In this document: positions 41,985 to 50,767 of the stretch, in pieces
How the letters are laid out: each line of letters begins with the position of its first letter
Position numbering within the stretch: the first letter of the stretch is position 1
Assembly: GCA_020072815.1 (NCBI GenBank)
Contig: JAIQGE010000002.1
Span: 124,001-188,000 of the forward strand
DNA length: 64,000 bases
Origin: Terriglobia bacterium
GTDB lineage: Bacteria; Acidobacteriota; Terriglobia; Terriglobales; Acidobacteriaceae
Reading direction: 5' to 3'
The notes under the pieces: model-generated
What the model was told of the DNA's origin: nothing
Seen by the model: only the letters and a program-made list of their open reading frames with translations
Database searches by the model: none
Program-made: the position numbers and the translations under genes

Positions 41985-43385
41985 ATGGCTTTCAAGCAAA
42001 TCACCATCATTGGCACGGGATTGATCGGCGGATCGTTCGGCATGGCGATCAAGTCCGCGGGATTTCCCGGCCGCATCATCGGCTGCGACCGCCAGGCCGT
42101 CGTGGACCGCGCGCGCGCCATGCGGGCCATTGATCTGGGCACCGAAGATGCGTTTGAGGCCGTCCAGGGCAGCGACCTGATTGTGCTGGCGACTCCGGTG
42201 GGCGCGATCATTGACTTCATCGAACGCATCGGGCCCATCGCCGCACCGGACGCGCTGATCACCGACGTGGGCAGCACCAAGAAAGAAATTATCGATCGCG
42301 CACGCTCGGTCTTTGGCGACCACGCGCCCGCGCGTTTTCTCGGCGGACATCCCATGGCCGGCAAGGAACACGGCGGCTTGGAGAACGCCGAGTCCAAGCT
42401 GTTTGTGAATGCCGTGTGGCTGCTGGTACCGCAGCCCGGGCAGGACTTGGAACACGGCAAGCTCAAAGAGTTTCGCGACCTGCTGGAACATATTGGCGCG
42501 CGCGTAATGAAGATGGACGCGGAACGCCATGACCGCCTGTGCGCCTGGATCAGCCACCTGCCGCAAATGATCTCCACCGCCCTGGCGGCAACGCTGCTCG
42601 ACGAATTCAGTGACGCCGACCTGCACGCCATCGGCGGGCGCGCGCTGCGCGAGATGACGCGCATTGCGTCCAGCCCGTATTCCATGTGGCGGGACATCGC
42701 CTACACCAACGCCGGCAATATTGAAGCCGCGCTGCACGCGCTGGAACAGCGGCTGGCGCATATTCGCGAAAATCTGCGGTCGCCACAACTGCGCGAAGAG
42801 TTTGAGCGCGCCAACAAATTTGAGCTGGTCAAGAGGGACGTGGCCCACACCGTGCTCGTCGTCCCCGGCTGGCTCAACTCCGGCCCGCAGCATTGGCAGA
42901 CGCTGTGGGAGCAGCAGAACCCGATCTTTTTGCGCGTCCAGCAAAAAGACTGGGACACGCCGCACAAAAGCTGGTGGCTGGACCGCATCTCGGCGGAAGT
43001 GCGGCAGGCGCCGGGACCGATTGTGTTTGCCGCGCACAGCCTGGGATGCCTGGCTATTGCCCACTGGGCCGCCGCTGAGCCGGTCTTGGCTGGCAAGATC
43101 AAAGGCGCGCTGCTGGTTGCCCCGGCCGACGTTGACCGCAAAGACTCGCCGCGCGAACTGCTGGACTTCGCCCCCGTCCCCAAAAACCCGCTGCCGTTTC
43201 CGACGATTGTTGTGGCCAGCAACAACGATCCTTACCTCGCTCCCGACCGCGCGCGTGAAATTGCCCGCGCCTGGGGCAGCCGCTTTGTGGACGTCGGCTC
43301 GGCCGGCCATATCAACGGCGACTCTGGCGTGGGCGACTGGCCGGAAGGGAAGCGGTTGCTGCGGCATTTGATAGAAGGGGAATGA
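41985..43385 (+). CDS. tyrA: Prephenate dehydrogenase fused to an RBBP9/YdeN-type serine hydrolase
   Basis: Residues 1-285 are prephenate dehydrogenase: Rossmann ITIIGTGLIGGSFGMAIKSA, DALITDVGSTKKEIID, catalytic His122 in LGGHPMAGKEHGGLENA and the helical dimer domain with HDRLCAWISHLPQMI. From about residue 288 a second domain follows: HTVLVVPGWLNSGPQHWQTL, Ser352 in AAHSLGCLAIAHW, Asp415 in VASNNDPYL and His442 in SAGHINGDSG, the complete triad of the RBBP9/YdeN (Ser_hydrolase) family. No ACT domain is present. The frame is continuous across the junction. I use ATG 41985 with GGAG just before it; a GTG at 41970 is an alternative. It ends the aromatic cluster. Confidence 0.92.
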   Translation: MAFKQITIIGTGLIGGSFGMAIKSAGFPGRIIGCDRQAVVDRARAMRAIDLGTEDAFEAVQGSDLIVLATPVGAIIDFIERIGPIAAPDALITDVGSTKKEIIDRARSVFGDHAPARFLGGHPMAGKEHGGLENAESKLFVNAVWLLVPQPGQDLEHGKLKEFRDLLEHIGARVMKMDAERHDRLCAWISHLPQMISTALAATLLDEFSDADLHAIGGRALREMTRIASSPYSMWRDIAYTNAGNIEAALHALEQRLAHIRENLRSPQLREEFERANKFELVKRDVAHTVLVVPGWLNSGPQHWQTLWEQQNPIFLRVQQKDWDTPHKSWWLDRISAEVRQAPGPIVFAAHSLGCLAIAHWAAAEPVLAGKIKGALLVAPADVDRKDSPRELLDFAPVPKNPLPFPTIVVASNNDPYLAPDRAREIARAWGSRFVDVGSAGHINGDSGVGDWPEGKRLLRHLIEGE

Positions 43386-43390
43386 CGGGG

Positions 43391-43513
43391 ATCGCCGGAA
43401 TCGCCGACATCGCCGTCATCGCCGAAATCGGGAAAACCAAACCCTGAACCACAAAGGACACGAAGGAGCACGAAGGTATGCTGACCACGGAGGACACGGA
43501 GAGAGCACGGAGG
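43391..43513. repeat. Compound array after tyrA
   Basis: Five units in strict 9-bp phase (atcgccgga, atcgccgac, atcgccgtc, atcgccgaa, atcgggaaa; 43391-43435) are followed by ccacaaagg/acacgaagg/agcacgaagg (43449-43477) and ccacggagg/acacggaga/gagcacggagg units (43484-43513). Confidence 0.8.
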
Positions 43514-43576
43514 GCAAGGTTCCACAGTGGCGAATGGTATGGAATTGATCTGGCGCCGGTTTGCGACGCCCGTGTG

Positions 43577-43604
43577 GCACCGGCACTCCTGCCGGTGCGT
43601 TTTT
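43577..43604 (+). terminator. Rho-independent terminator
   Basis: GCACCGGCA and TGCCGGTGC form a perfect 9-bp stem with a CTCC loop, followed by GTTTTTC. It lies about 190 bp after the tyrA stop and probably ends that transcript. Confidence 0.8.
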
Positions 43605-43613
43605 CTCGACCTG

Positions 43614-43704
43614 GTTCTCTGTGTCCTCTGTGGTGATCCTTCTCTTGTGTCCCTTCGTGTCCTTCGTGGTTAGCTCTGCTTTTCTCCGTGCCTCCGTGGT
43701 GGAA
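43614..43704. repeat. CACGGAG family in inverted orientation
   Basis: The stretch reads as reverse-complement units: ctgtgtcctctgtggtg, cttcgtgtccttcgtggt and ctccgtgcctccgtggtgg. With the forward units at 43449-43513 it makes a broad inverted pair around the terminator at 43577. Confidence 0.75.
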
Positions 43705-43754
43705 TCTGCCGCCTGCTTCCATTTGCGGCCACCGCTATTTAGAATCGTCTGTTT

Positions 43755-44462
43755 ATGAATAAAGTCTTTGCCAGCGCTGAGGAAGCTGTCCGCGACGTGC
43801 AGGACGGCGCCACGATCATGGTCGGCGGGTTCGGGCTGTGCGGCATCCCGGAAGAACTGATTGAGGCCCTGGTGCGCAAGGGCGTCAAGGACCTGACCAC
43901 CATCTCCAACAATGCCGGCGTGGACACATACGGCCTGGGCAAGCTGCTGCAAAATGGCCAGATCAAAAAACACATTGGCTCTTACGTGGGCGAAAACAAA
44001 GTTTTCGAGCAGATGGTGCTCACCGGCAAGGTGGTGCTGGAGCTGAATCCGCAGGGCACGCTGGCGGAGCGCATTCGCGCCGGCGGCGCGGGCATCCCCG
44101 CGTTCTTCACGCCCACGGGCGCGGGGACGATTGTTGCCGAAGGCAAAGAGGTGCGGGATTTTGACGGGCGTCCGCATGTGATGGAGCGCGCGCTGAAAGC
44201 CGACTTTGCGCTGGTGAAAGCCTGGAAGGCCGATCGCTGGGGCAACCTGATGTTCCGCAAGACGGCGCGCAACTTCAATCCCGTAATGGCCACGGCCGCG
44301 CGGGTGACCATCGCCGAAGTGGAAGAGATTGTGGAGCCGGGCCAGCTTGATCCTGACAAAGTCCACGTGCCCAGCGTTTACGTGAAACGTATTGTTCTTA
44401 GCAAGGCAGAAAAGCGGATTGAGAAGCGGACGGTGAGGAAGAAGGCAGCTACTAGCCGCTAG
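43755..44462 (+). CDS. 3-oxoacid CoA-transferase subunit A
   Basis: Subunit A of a class I CoA-transferase (ScoA/AtoD type, 235 residues), which moves CoA from succinyl-CoA to acetoacetate or between similar acids. Landmarks are [53 protein letters not shown] and [20 protein letters not shown]. The typical GVGT... and [20 protein letters not shown] segment is also there. The partner subunit starts 57 bp downstream. The last five codons (AATSR and stop) lie in a 7-bp tandem repeat. Confidence 0.93.
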   Translation: MNKVFASAEEAVRDVQDGATIMVGGFGLCGIPEELIEALVRKGVKDLTTISNNAGVDTYGLGKLLQNGQIKKHIGSYVGENKVFEQMVLTGKVVLELNPQGTLAERIRAGGAGIPAFFTPTGAGTIVAEGKEVRDFDGRPHVMERALKADFALVKAWKADRWGNLMFRKTARNFNPVMATAARVTIAEVEEIVEPGQLDPDKVHVPSVYVKRIVLSKAEKRIEKRTVRKKAATSR

Positions 44463-44482
44463 CGACTAGCAGCTAGCCGCCC
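44448..44482. repeat. 7-bp tandem repeat over the end of subunit A
   Basis: Five 7-bp units, gctacta, gccgcta, gcgacta, gcagcta, gccgccc, in strict phase. The first units encode the last residues and stop of the CoA-transferase A gene. Confidence 0.8.
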
Positions 44483-44519
44483 AACTACGAAAATATCAAA
44501 GTCCATAGAAGAGCCAACC

Positions 44520-45212
44520 ATGTCCACCACACCAGTCAAACCCGAAAAACAAAAAGACGAAGACAAGCGCGAGCGCATCGTCAAACGGATTGCCCGCGAT
44601 TTGAAAGACGGCTTCTATGTGAACCTGGGCATCGGCATGCCGACTCTGGTCGCCAACTACGTTCCCGCGGGGATTGAAGTCGTCCTGCAAAGCGAAAACG
44701 GCATGCTGGGCGTGGGGCCGTTTCCCTTCGAAGGCGAAGAAGACCCTGACCTGATCAACGCCGGCAAAGAAACGGTGACGGAGATTCCGGGCACCGCGTA
44801 TTTTTCCAGCGCCGATTCGTTTGCCATGATCCGCGGCGGGCACATTGACTTCAGCGTGCTGGGCGCGATGGAAGTGGACCAGGAAGGCAATCTGGCCAAC
44901 TGGATGATCCCCGGCAAAATGGTCAAAGGCATGGGCGGCGCCATGGACCTGGTGGCCGGCGCGCGGCGCACGGTGATCGCCATGGAGCACACCACCAAAG
45001 AAGGCGCGCCCAAGATCCTCAAAAAATGCACGCTGCCGCTGACCGGCGTGAAAGTGGTGAACACTATCGTGACCGAGATGGCGTACATCAGCGTGACGCC
45101 GCAAGGCCTGGTGCTGGAAGAAGTGGCGCCCGGACTGACCGCGGCCGACGTGCAAAAAGCAACGGAAGCCAAGCTGATTGTGAGCCCGAACTTGAAGACC
45201 ATGGAAAGTTGA
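44520..45212 (+). CDS. 3-oxoacid CoA-transferase subunit B
   Basis: Subunit B (230 residues) with the catalytic Glu in [20 protein letters not shown], which forms the glutamyl-CoA intermediate. Further marks are [40 protein letters not shown] and [20 protein letters not shown], all typical of ScoB/AtoA. The first 15 residues are a charged extension ([15 protein letters not shown]). It forms a heteromer with the product of 43755. In this setting it suits ketone-body or branched-chain catabolism. Confidence 0.95.
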   Translation: MSTTPVKPEKQKDEDKRERIVKRIARDLKDGFYVNLGIGMPTLVANYVPAGIEVVLQSENGMLGVGPFPFEGEEDPDLINAGKETVTEIPGTAYFSSADSFAMIRGGHIDFSVLGAMEVDQEGNLANWMIPGKMVKGMGGAMDLVAGARRTVIAMEHTTKEGAPKILKKCTLPLTGVKVVNTIVTEMAYISVTPQGLVLEEVAPGLTAADVQKATEAKLIVSPNLKTMES

Positions 45213-45277
45213 AGATTGCAGCGCGGAACCTGATTGCATCGGGGGCCTTGTTAGCATCAAAGATATGGGAGGAAAGC

Positions 45278-45490
45278 ATGCAAGCCGATAGCGTTGAAGT
45301 CTCCTGGGATGCTGCCAAATCGAAATGGATGGTGCGAATTCAGACCGGCGAAGAAGTGATTCGCCGCCATTGCAGTCTGCCACAGAACGCGGATGAGCCG
45401 GCGTTGCGGCAGGCAGCGCTCGAGACGCTGAAAGATGAAGGCTACGAGTTGGATAGCGCGGCGATTACGGTGAAACGGATGGCGAGCTAG
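45278..45490 (+). CDS. Small hypothetical protein, 70 aa
   Basis: GGGAGGA precedes ATG 45278 with 5-bp spacing, and the frame gives a compact acidic-basic protein (VEVSWDAAKSKWMVRIQTGE, LRQAALETLKDEGYELDSA). It reads like a short beta-beta-alpha fold with no export signal. I do not know the family. It is 65 bp after CoA-transferase subunit B and may be co-transcribed. The longer open frame starting at 45026 is an out-of-frame shadow of subunit B. Confidence 0.65.
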   Translation: MQADSVEVSWDAAKSKWMVRIQTGEEVIRRHCSLPQNADEPALRQAALETLKDEGYELDSAAITVKRMAS

Positions 45491-45607
45491 AGCGCAAAGA
45501 CCGAAAAGGGCGAGTCCGATTTACGCGCCGAGCCCGCTGCTACAAGAGCGAAAAGGTCGCAGAGCGATCCTGGCAACGCAGGCGGTTTGGAGCGCAAGCG
45601 ACATGAG

Positions 45608-48307
45608 TTACTCATTCCTCAGCGCCACCACCGGATCAACTCGAGTGGCCCGCCGCGCGGGAATGTAACAGGCTGTCATCGCGGCAGCCGCGAGCAGCGC
45701 GCAAACGCTCAAGTAGGTGACGGCGTCCATGGAGCTGATGCCGATCACAAAGTCTTTTACCAACTGGCTGACGCCGGCAGCGAGCAGCAGGCCCAGCGTC
45801 AACCCGGCGGCGACCACCCACAGACCTTGCACGCCGACGGTGCGCATGATGCGTCCGCGCTGCGCGCCCAGCGCCATGCGAACGCCGATTTCATGCGTGC
45901 GCTGGCTCACCGAATATGACATCACGCCGTACACGCCGATCATCGCCAACAGCAGCCCAACCAGCCCAAGAACTCCGGTGAGCCATGCAGCCAGTTGAAA
46001 TCCAAATAAGCCGTTCAGGCTGTTCAAGGCCTGGCTCATGGTGCGGACGCCGAACACCGGCATCGCCGGCGCCAGGGAATCCACTAGCGCCAGCACCTGA
46101 CGCGTCAAGTCAGGCGGGACGCCACGGCTCCGGACCTGAAGTGTTTGCGTGGAAAAATAATGTTGCGCCAGAGGCACAAAGTACGTTGGTTCAATCGGAC
46201 TGTAAGTATCCACGTTGCGGCTGTTCTTCATCACGCCGATGATTTGAATGGGACGCGCGGGCTCGTCTTCCGTGGAGAATTGCCGGCCGAGCGGGTCCTG
46301 TCCATGCCAATACTTCTCCGCCATGATTTCGTTGATCACCGCCACGCGCGGGCTTTTGTCGCTGTCGCTTGCGGTGAATTCGCGTCCGCGAAGCAGCGCC
46401 ATGCGCATGGTCGCGAAATAGCCGGGGCTCACGGCATTGTAAAGGGCGCCAGGATGCGGCTGTCCTTTCACGGCTTCGAAGCCCGGGACGTTGATGTTTC
46501 CGCCCATCTCGGTATCGCCCATGGGCACCAGCGCGGCCAGGCTCGCCGACTCAACTCCCGGCATGGCGCGCACGCGTTCCAGAAGCCGCTGGTAAAACTC
46601 TTGTCCTCGGGCCTGCGAGTAGCCGATCTGGTTGGGGTCCAGCGTCATGTTCAGCACGTTGTGAGGATCAAAGCCCAGATCAACATGTTGCGCCGCCTGC
46701 AAGCTTCGCATGAACAAACCGGCGGCCGTCAGCAGGACCAGAGAGCTTGCAACCTGAGCAGCCACCAGCACGTTGCGAACGCGCTGCCGGCGTCCAGTGG
46801 TGGTGCGTCCGCTCTCGCGCAGCACCGGGTTGAGATTGGCGCGGGCCACGCGCAGCGCCGGGACAATCCCCACCACGATTCCCGCGATCAGCGCAACCGC
46901 GCACGCATAGGTAAATACCAGCCAGCTGAATTGAAGATCAAAGCGGATGGGCAGCGCCGACTCGGCCTGCATGGACGCCAATGCCAGAGCGCGCATCCCC
47001 AGCACGCCGACGGCGATTCCGCCCAGGCATCCCAGGCCCGCCAGAAGCACGCTCTCGGTGAGAAGCTGGCGCACCAGCCGGCCACGCGCCGCGCCCAGCG
47101 CCGCGCGCACAGCGATTTCACCTTGCCGCGTTGTCCCGCGCACCAGCAGCAGGTTCACAACATTCACGCAGGAGAGGCCCAGAACCAGAGCGCCCAGCGT
47201 GAGCAGCAGCAGGGAGAACCTGATCGCCGGATTGGGGCCTTCGGTATTCATGAGGGCCGGCGGGCGCAGAGGCACGGCGTGCAGCACGGTAAGCTTTTCG
47301 TCCGGCCGGGGATTCTGGGCCAGCAGGCGTTGTCCCACGACGCTTAGCGCAGGCTGCACCTGCTCTGGCTTGTCGCCGTGTTTCAAACGCGCAATGACCA
47401 CCAAAGAGCGAACGTCCGCCTTGGTCAGGAAGTTTGCGGGATGGCCCGCCTCCACCGTGAGCATGCCCAGCGGAAGATATGCCTCCATGCGCATGACGGG
47501 CGTGGGGCCGTAGAACCCTTGGGGCGCCACGCCGATCACGGTGAATGGATGGCCGTTGACGGCGACTTGCTGGCCGATGATTTGCCGGTCGCCTTGAAAG
47601 CGCGAATGCCACAAATCGTAAGCCAGCACAATGACCGGATCAGCGTTGGGCGTGTTGCCTTCGTCGGCGGCGAAAAAACGGCCGAGCTCAGGTTGAATGC
47701 CGAGCATGGAAAAGAAGTTTCCCGTGACGAAAATGGATTGCAACGGAAGTGTCTTGCCCTGGTAGGTGAGCCCGTCAGGTCCCATCTGGCTGCCGGCCGC
47801 GCCGCCAAAGGTGAAGGCTGAAATGCCGTCGAATTCCGCGCCGCACTGCTTGCGCATTTCCTGATATTCGGGAAACGAGAATTGGTTGTCATTGTGCCGC
47901 GATCCGCTCATGGCAAAGCCCAAGTAGGTGATCGCCTTGGGATCTTGCACCGGCAACTGCTGAAACAACAGCCAGTCCACCATGCTGAAGATGGCGGTGT
48001 TGGCGCCAATGCCCAGCGCCAGTGTGAGCGCTGCCACGACGGTGAATCCAGGACTCTTGCGCAGCATGCGCCAGCCATAACGGATGTCCTGCCACAGCGT
48101 TTCCAGGAAACCCAGACTGTTCATGCGATAGATTTCCTCACGGACCAGGGTTGCGTTGCCGAATTTGCGATGCGCCGCAGCGCGGGCGTCTTCCGCGGAC
48201 ATGCCCCTCGCCATGTTGCTGTCAATTTCGATCTGCAGGCAGGCTTCGATCTCGCGGGCGCGTTCCTGGTCCCAGCGGCTGCGGCGGAAAAAGCGTGTCC
48301 AACTCAT
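45608..48307 (-). CDS. ADOP-type ABC permease (MacB/FtsX duplicated permease)
   Basis: An 899-residue membrane protein of the 'acidobacterial duplicated orphan permease' type. Residues 1-80 form the cytoplasmic prefix domain (ARAAAHRKFGNATLVREEIY, then LETLWQDIRYGWRMLRKSPG). Next come MacB-type periplasmic domains and two FtsX permease cores: VVAALTLALGIGANTAIFSM, LGALVLGLSCVNVVNLLLVR, LAAWLTGVLGLVGLLLAMIG. It has no ATPase of its own, and none is adjacent. A PadR regulator gene ends 3 bp upstream, the usual arrangement of this family. Function is inferred as export of lipids, lipoproteins or peptides, but is not established. Confidence 0.9.
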   Translation of the reverse strand: MSWTRFFRRSRWDQERAREIEACLQIEIDSNMARGMSAEDARAAAHRKFGNATLVREEIYRMNSLGFLETLWQDIRYGWRMLRKSPGFTVVAALTLALGIGANTAIFSMVDWLLFQQLPVQDPKAITYLGFAMSGSRHNDNQFSFPEYQEMRKQCGAEFDGISAFTFGGAAGSQMGPDGLTYQGKTLPLQSIFVTGNFFSMLGIQPELGRFFAADEGNTPNADPVIVLAYDLWHSRFQGDRQIIGQQVAVNGHPFTVIGVAPQGFYGPTPVMRMEAYLPLGMLTVEAGHPANFLTKADVRSLVVIARLKHGDKPEQVQPALSVVGQRLLAQNPRPDEKLTVLHAVPLRPPALMNTEGPNPAIRFSLLLLTLGALVLGLSCVNVVNLLLVRGTTRQGEIAVRAALGAARGRLVRQLLTESVLLAGLGCLGGIAVGVLGMRALALASMQAESALPIRFDLQFSWLVFTYACAVALIAGIVVGIVPALRVARANLNPVLRESGRTTTGRRQRVRNVLVAAQVASSLVLLTAAGLFMRSLQAAQHVDLGFDPHNVLNMTLDPNQIGYSQARGQEFYQRLLERVRAMPGVESASLAALVPMGDTEMGGNINVPGFEAVKGQPHPGALYNAVSPGYFATMRMALLRGREFTASDSDKSPRVAVINEIMAEKYWHGQDPLGRQFSTEDEPARPIQIIGVMKNSRNVDTYSPIEPTYFVPLAQHYFSTQTLQVRSRGVPPDLTRQVLALVDSLAPAMPVFGVRTMSQALNSLNGLFGFQLAAWLTGVLGLVGLLLAMIGVYGVMSYSVSQRTHEIGVRMALGAQRGRIMRTVGVQGLWVVAAGLTLGLLLAAGVSQLVKDFVIGISSMDAVTYLSVCALLAAAAMTACYIPARRATRVDPVVALRNE

Positions 48308-48310
48308 GGG

Positions 48311-48664
48311 TTACTCGCTGGCCGGGCGGAGAACGCGGTTGATGGCCTGCACCAACTGTTCCCAGCGGCTGGTTTGTTCAGCGAGCTGCTTGCGCCCGGC
48401 GCGGGTCAGGCGGTAATAGCGCGCTCTACGGTTGTTCTCTGACGTTCCCCAGAAGGACGCGATCCAGCCGCGGTCTTCCAGACGGTGCAGCGCCGGATAG
48501 AGCGAGCCGTGCTCGACTTGCAGCACGTCATCGGAGCGATGTTCGATGGCGTAAGCGATGGTGTGTCCGTGCGCCGGACCGAGCACCAGCGTCTGCAGGA
48601 TCAATAAATCAAGCGTGCCCTGCAGGACTTCGCCTTGCAGGGGTTGGGCGCCTCGTTTGGCCAT
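48311..48664 (-). CDS. PadR-family transcriptional regulator
   Basis: A 117-residue PadR winged-helix regulator: [40 protein letters not shown] (recognition helix and wing start) and [20 protein letters not shown], the family's key stretch. The short C-terminal helix ([12 protein letters not shown]) would dimerise. The gene is separated by only 3 bp from the ADOP permease, so it very likely represses that operon in response to an envelope or drug signal, as is known for other PadR/transporter pairs. Confidence 0.92.
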   Translation of the reverse strand: MAKRGAQPLQGEVLQGTLDLLILQTLVLGPAHGHTIAYAIEHRSDDVLQVEHGSLYPALHRLEDRGWIASFWGTSENNRRARYYRLTRAGRKQLAEQTSRWEQLVQAINRVLRPASE

Positions 48665-48863
48665 AATGCCGCTCAGTCTACTCCCATAGATGATCTAGTG
48701 CAAGAGAGGAGTCAGATTCCTACTGGAGACAAGTACGCAAGCAAAATGGCTACGGTTCCAGAAAGCTTGATGAAATGATGATCTAGGGGGAAAACACAGC
48801 GAAGCTAACTCAATACTGCTCAAGGAAAAGGACTTATGCGCGTGGTTTCGGAGGGCATGCGGA

Positions 48864-49341
48864 TCAGATCCCCAGATGCAGAAGGTAAGACTCTCCGTTA
48901 CTCCTCGCTACTTGGCGGCACCGAGCCGCTAAGTTAGCGAGCTTCGCGACCGTTTCGTTTCGATCAAACCGCAACGCTGCATAGGAACCTTCTGAGTCCG
49001 AGCCGGAAGGGAACATGTAGCTGCCGGTCAGCGAAAGATCTTCCGGAACCCACATCCAACAAGTCCGCCCACCCGTCAAAGACCTTGGCTGCTTTGCTTG
49101 CTCCCGGCCGTGTGATGCAGGTAATCCCATGCATGTTCAGGCCCAAATGACGGCGTGACGTGCATGGATTGTAGCAAGGGATCCATTGCAGAGTATCGCC
49201 GATATAGCGGAGAAGGTCATCATGTATCTCAATCGGATCAATCATCAACTCATGCAGTCCGGTTGGTGTCTTCCATCGCTTGCGATCTTGCAAAGGAAGC
49301 AGGCTCGTCTTCACGAGCCCGAAAGAATGATCCATGGACAT
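48864..49341 (-). pseudogene. Frameshifted hypothetical gene
   Basis: Two overlapping minus-strand frames look like parts of one protein. The first (from 49341) gives MSMDHSFGLVKTSLLPLQDR and later YIGDTLQWIPCYNPCTSRRH; it becomes unlike a protein after KVFDGWADLL. The second, in another frame, becomes protein-like at the same place (CWMWVPEDLSLTGSYMFPSG, then NETVAKLANLAARCRQVARS) and ends at 48864. A one-base change around 49060-49075 would join them into about 158 residues. This may be a real mutation or a sequencing error. The family is unknown. Confidence 0.45.
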
Positions 49342-49346
49342 GCCTG

Positions 49347-50399
49347 CTAGACTTTCACGGCTTCCGCCTCGGCCAGGGTCTTCATCGCTTCCCCGTATGG
49401 CGCCTTCGCGATCCCGCGCTCGGTGATGATGGCTGTGACGTACTTGGCGGGCGTTACGTCAAACGCCGGGTTCTCGACGAGCACCGCGTCGGGGGCCATC
49501 TGTTTGCCGCCGTGATGGGTGATTTCCTTGCGGGCGCGTTCTTCAATCGGGATCTCGTTGCCGGACTGCATACTCATGTCCACCGTGGACCAGGGTGCGG
49601 CGACGTAGAAGGGAATCGCGTGTTCCCGGGCCAGCACGGCCACCGAATATGTTCCAATCTTGTTGGCCACGTCACCGTTGGCGGCGATGCGGTCCGCGCC
49701 CACGACCACGGCCTGGATTTTGCCCAGGCGCATCATGGTTCCGGCCATGTTGTCGGCGATGAGCGTGGTAGGAATGTTGTCCTTGGTCAGCTCCCAGGTG
49801 GTGAGGCGCGCGCCCTGAAGAAAAGGGCGGGTCTCGTCGGCGAAGACGTGGATGTTTTTTCCGGCTTCAATGGCCGCGCGGATCACACCCAGCGCGGTGC
49901 CGTAGCCGCACGTGGCCAGCGCGCCGGCGTTGCAGTGGGTGAGTACGCCGCCGGAAGCCGGCATGAGCGTGGCGCCGTAGCGTCCCATGGCCTGGTTGGC
50001 GGCAATGTCTTCCAGGTACATCTGCTGGGCCTCGGCGACCAGTGCGGACTTGATCTGGGCCAGCGGTCTAGCGGCCAGCGATTCGAACAGCTTCTGCATG
50101 CGGCGGATGGCCCAGAACAGGTTGACGGCGGTGGGGCGGGTTTCGCCCATGACTTTGGAAATCTGTTCAAGCTCGACGCGCAGAGTGTGCTGGTCCTTCG
50201 CGGAAGAAGCCTGCACGCCCAGGGCGATGCCCATGGCCGCGGCCACGCCAATGGCCGGAGCGCCGCGCACGATCATGTCGCGGATGGCGTCGGCTACCTC
50301 ACTGTAGGTGCGGCAGGTGACGTAGATTTCTTCCGTCGGCAGCCGGGTCTGGTCAATAAAGCGGACGCCGTCAGAGGTCCATTCCAATGTCTTGATCAT
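49347..50399 (-). CDS. mtnA: Methylthioribose-1-phosphate isomerase
   Basis: MtnA converts 5-methylthioribose 1-phosphate to methylthioribulose 1-phosphate in methionine salvage. The 350-residue protein shows [40 protein letters not shown], a catalytic Cys in [20 protein letters not shown] and the catalytic Asp in [20 protein letters not shown]. These separate it from the related eIF2B-type and ribose-1,5-bisphosphate isomerases. No other methionine-salvage gene is nearby. The 362-bp region upstream holds repeats rather than a gene. Confidence 0.94.
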   Translation of the reverse strand: MIKTLEWTSDGVRFIDQTRLPTEEIYVTCRTYSEVADAIRDMIVRGAPAIGVAAAMGIALGVQASSAKDQHTLRVELEQISKVMGETRPTAVNLFWAIRRMQKLFESLAARPLAQIKSALVAEAQQMYLEDIAANQAMGRYGATLMPASGGVLTHCNAGALATCGYGTALGVIRAAIEAGKNIHVFADETRPFLQGARLTTWELTKDNIPTTLIADNMAGTMMRLGKIQAVVVGADRIAANGDVANKIGTYSVAVLAREHAIPFYVAAPWSTVDMSMQSGNEIPIEERARKEITHHGGKQMAPDAVLVENPAFDVTPAKYVTAIITERGIAKAPYGEAMKTLAEAEAVKV

Positions 50400-50610
50400 T
50401 TCTTCCTGTCGCTACGCTCCAAACCGCCCACGGCTTTCGTTCGCTCGCGGGCGTAACAAGCTCCTGTTGCAGTCCGGCTCGACACGCGAGTCGGTCTCGC
50501 CGCTTGATGATTGTGGAGCCTGTTGGCTGCTAACTGAATTTTACAGGAAAGCACGCAATGGAGCAGTCAGCATTCAGCGGTCGCGACTACTTCGACGGGG
50601 CCGAAAACCC

Positions 50611-50698
50611 TTGAAACACGGAGGAACGGAGTAAGCGGAGGCCAAAAGACGGATGCTAAAGGAAAATCCTCCGGTTCCTCCTTTCCTCCGTGTTTCAA
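50611..50698. repeat. 15-bp perfect inverted repeat of the CACGGAGG family
   Basis: TTGAAACACGGAGGA (50611-50625) and TCCTCCGTGTTTCAA (50684-50698) are exact reverse complements around a 58-bp centre that holds further gcggag/cctcc units. Together they make an 88-bp dyad in the gap between pyrE and mtnA. The rest of the gap (50400-50610) shows no gene. Confidence 0.8.
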
Positions 50699-50732
50699 AG
50701 GCGTTTTGTTTAGGCCTGAAAGTTGTTCCCGA

Positions 50733-50767
50733 GCTGATTGCTGACTGCTGATTGCTGACTGCTACTT
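50733..50767. repeat. 7-bp tandem repeat at the pyrE end
   Basis: Five 7-bp units in phase: gctgatt, gctgact, gctgatt, gctgact, gctactt. The last unit covers the pyrE stop codon (minus strand). It belongs to the same family as 6234-6268 and 56625-56645. Confidence 0.85.

Noticed and set aside
40569-43367. A 932-codon open frame on the minus strand
   Set aside because: It is the antisense of aroF and tyrA and crosses non-coding repeats; the composition is shadow-like.
49155-50456. A 433-codon open frame on the plus strand
   Set aside because: It is antisense to mtnA, rich in Gly, His and Arg, with no start signal.
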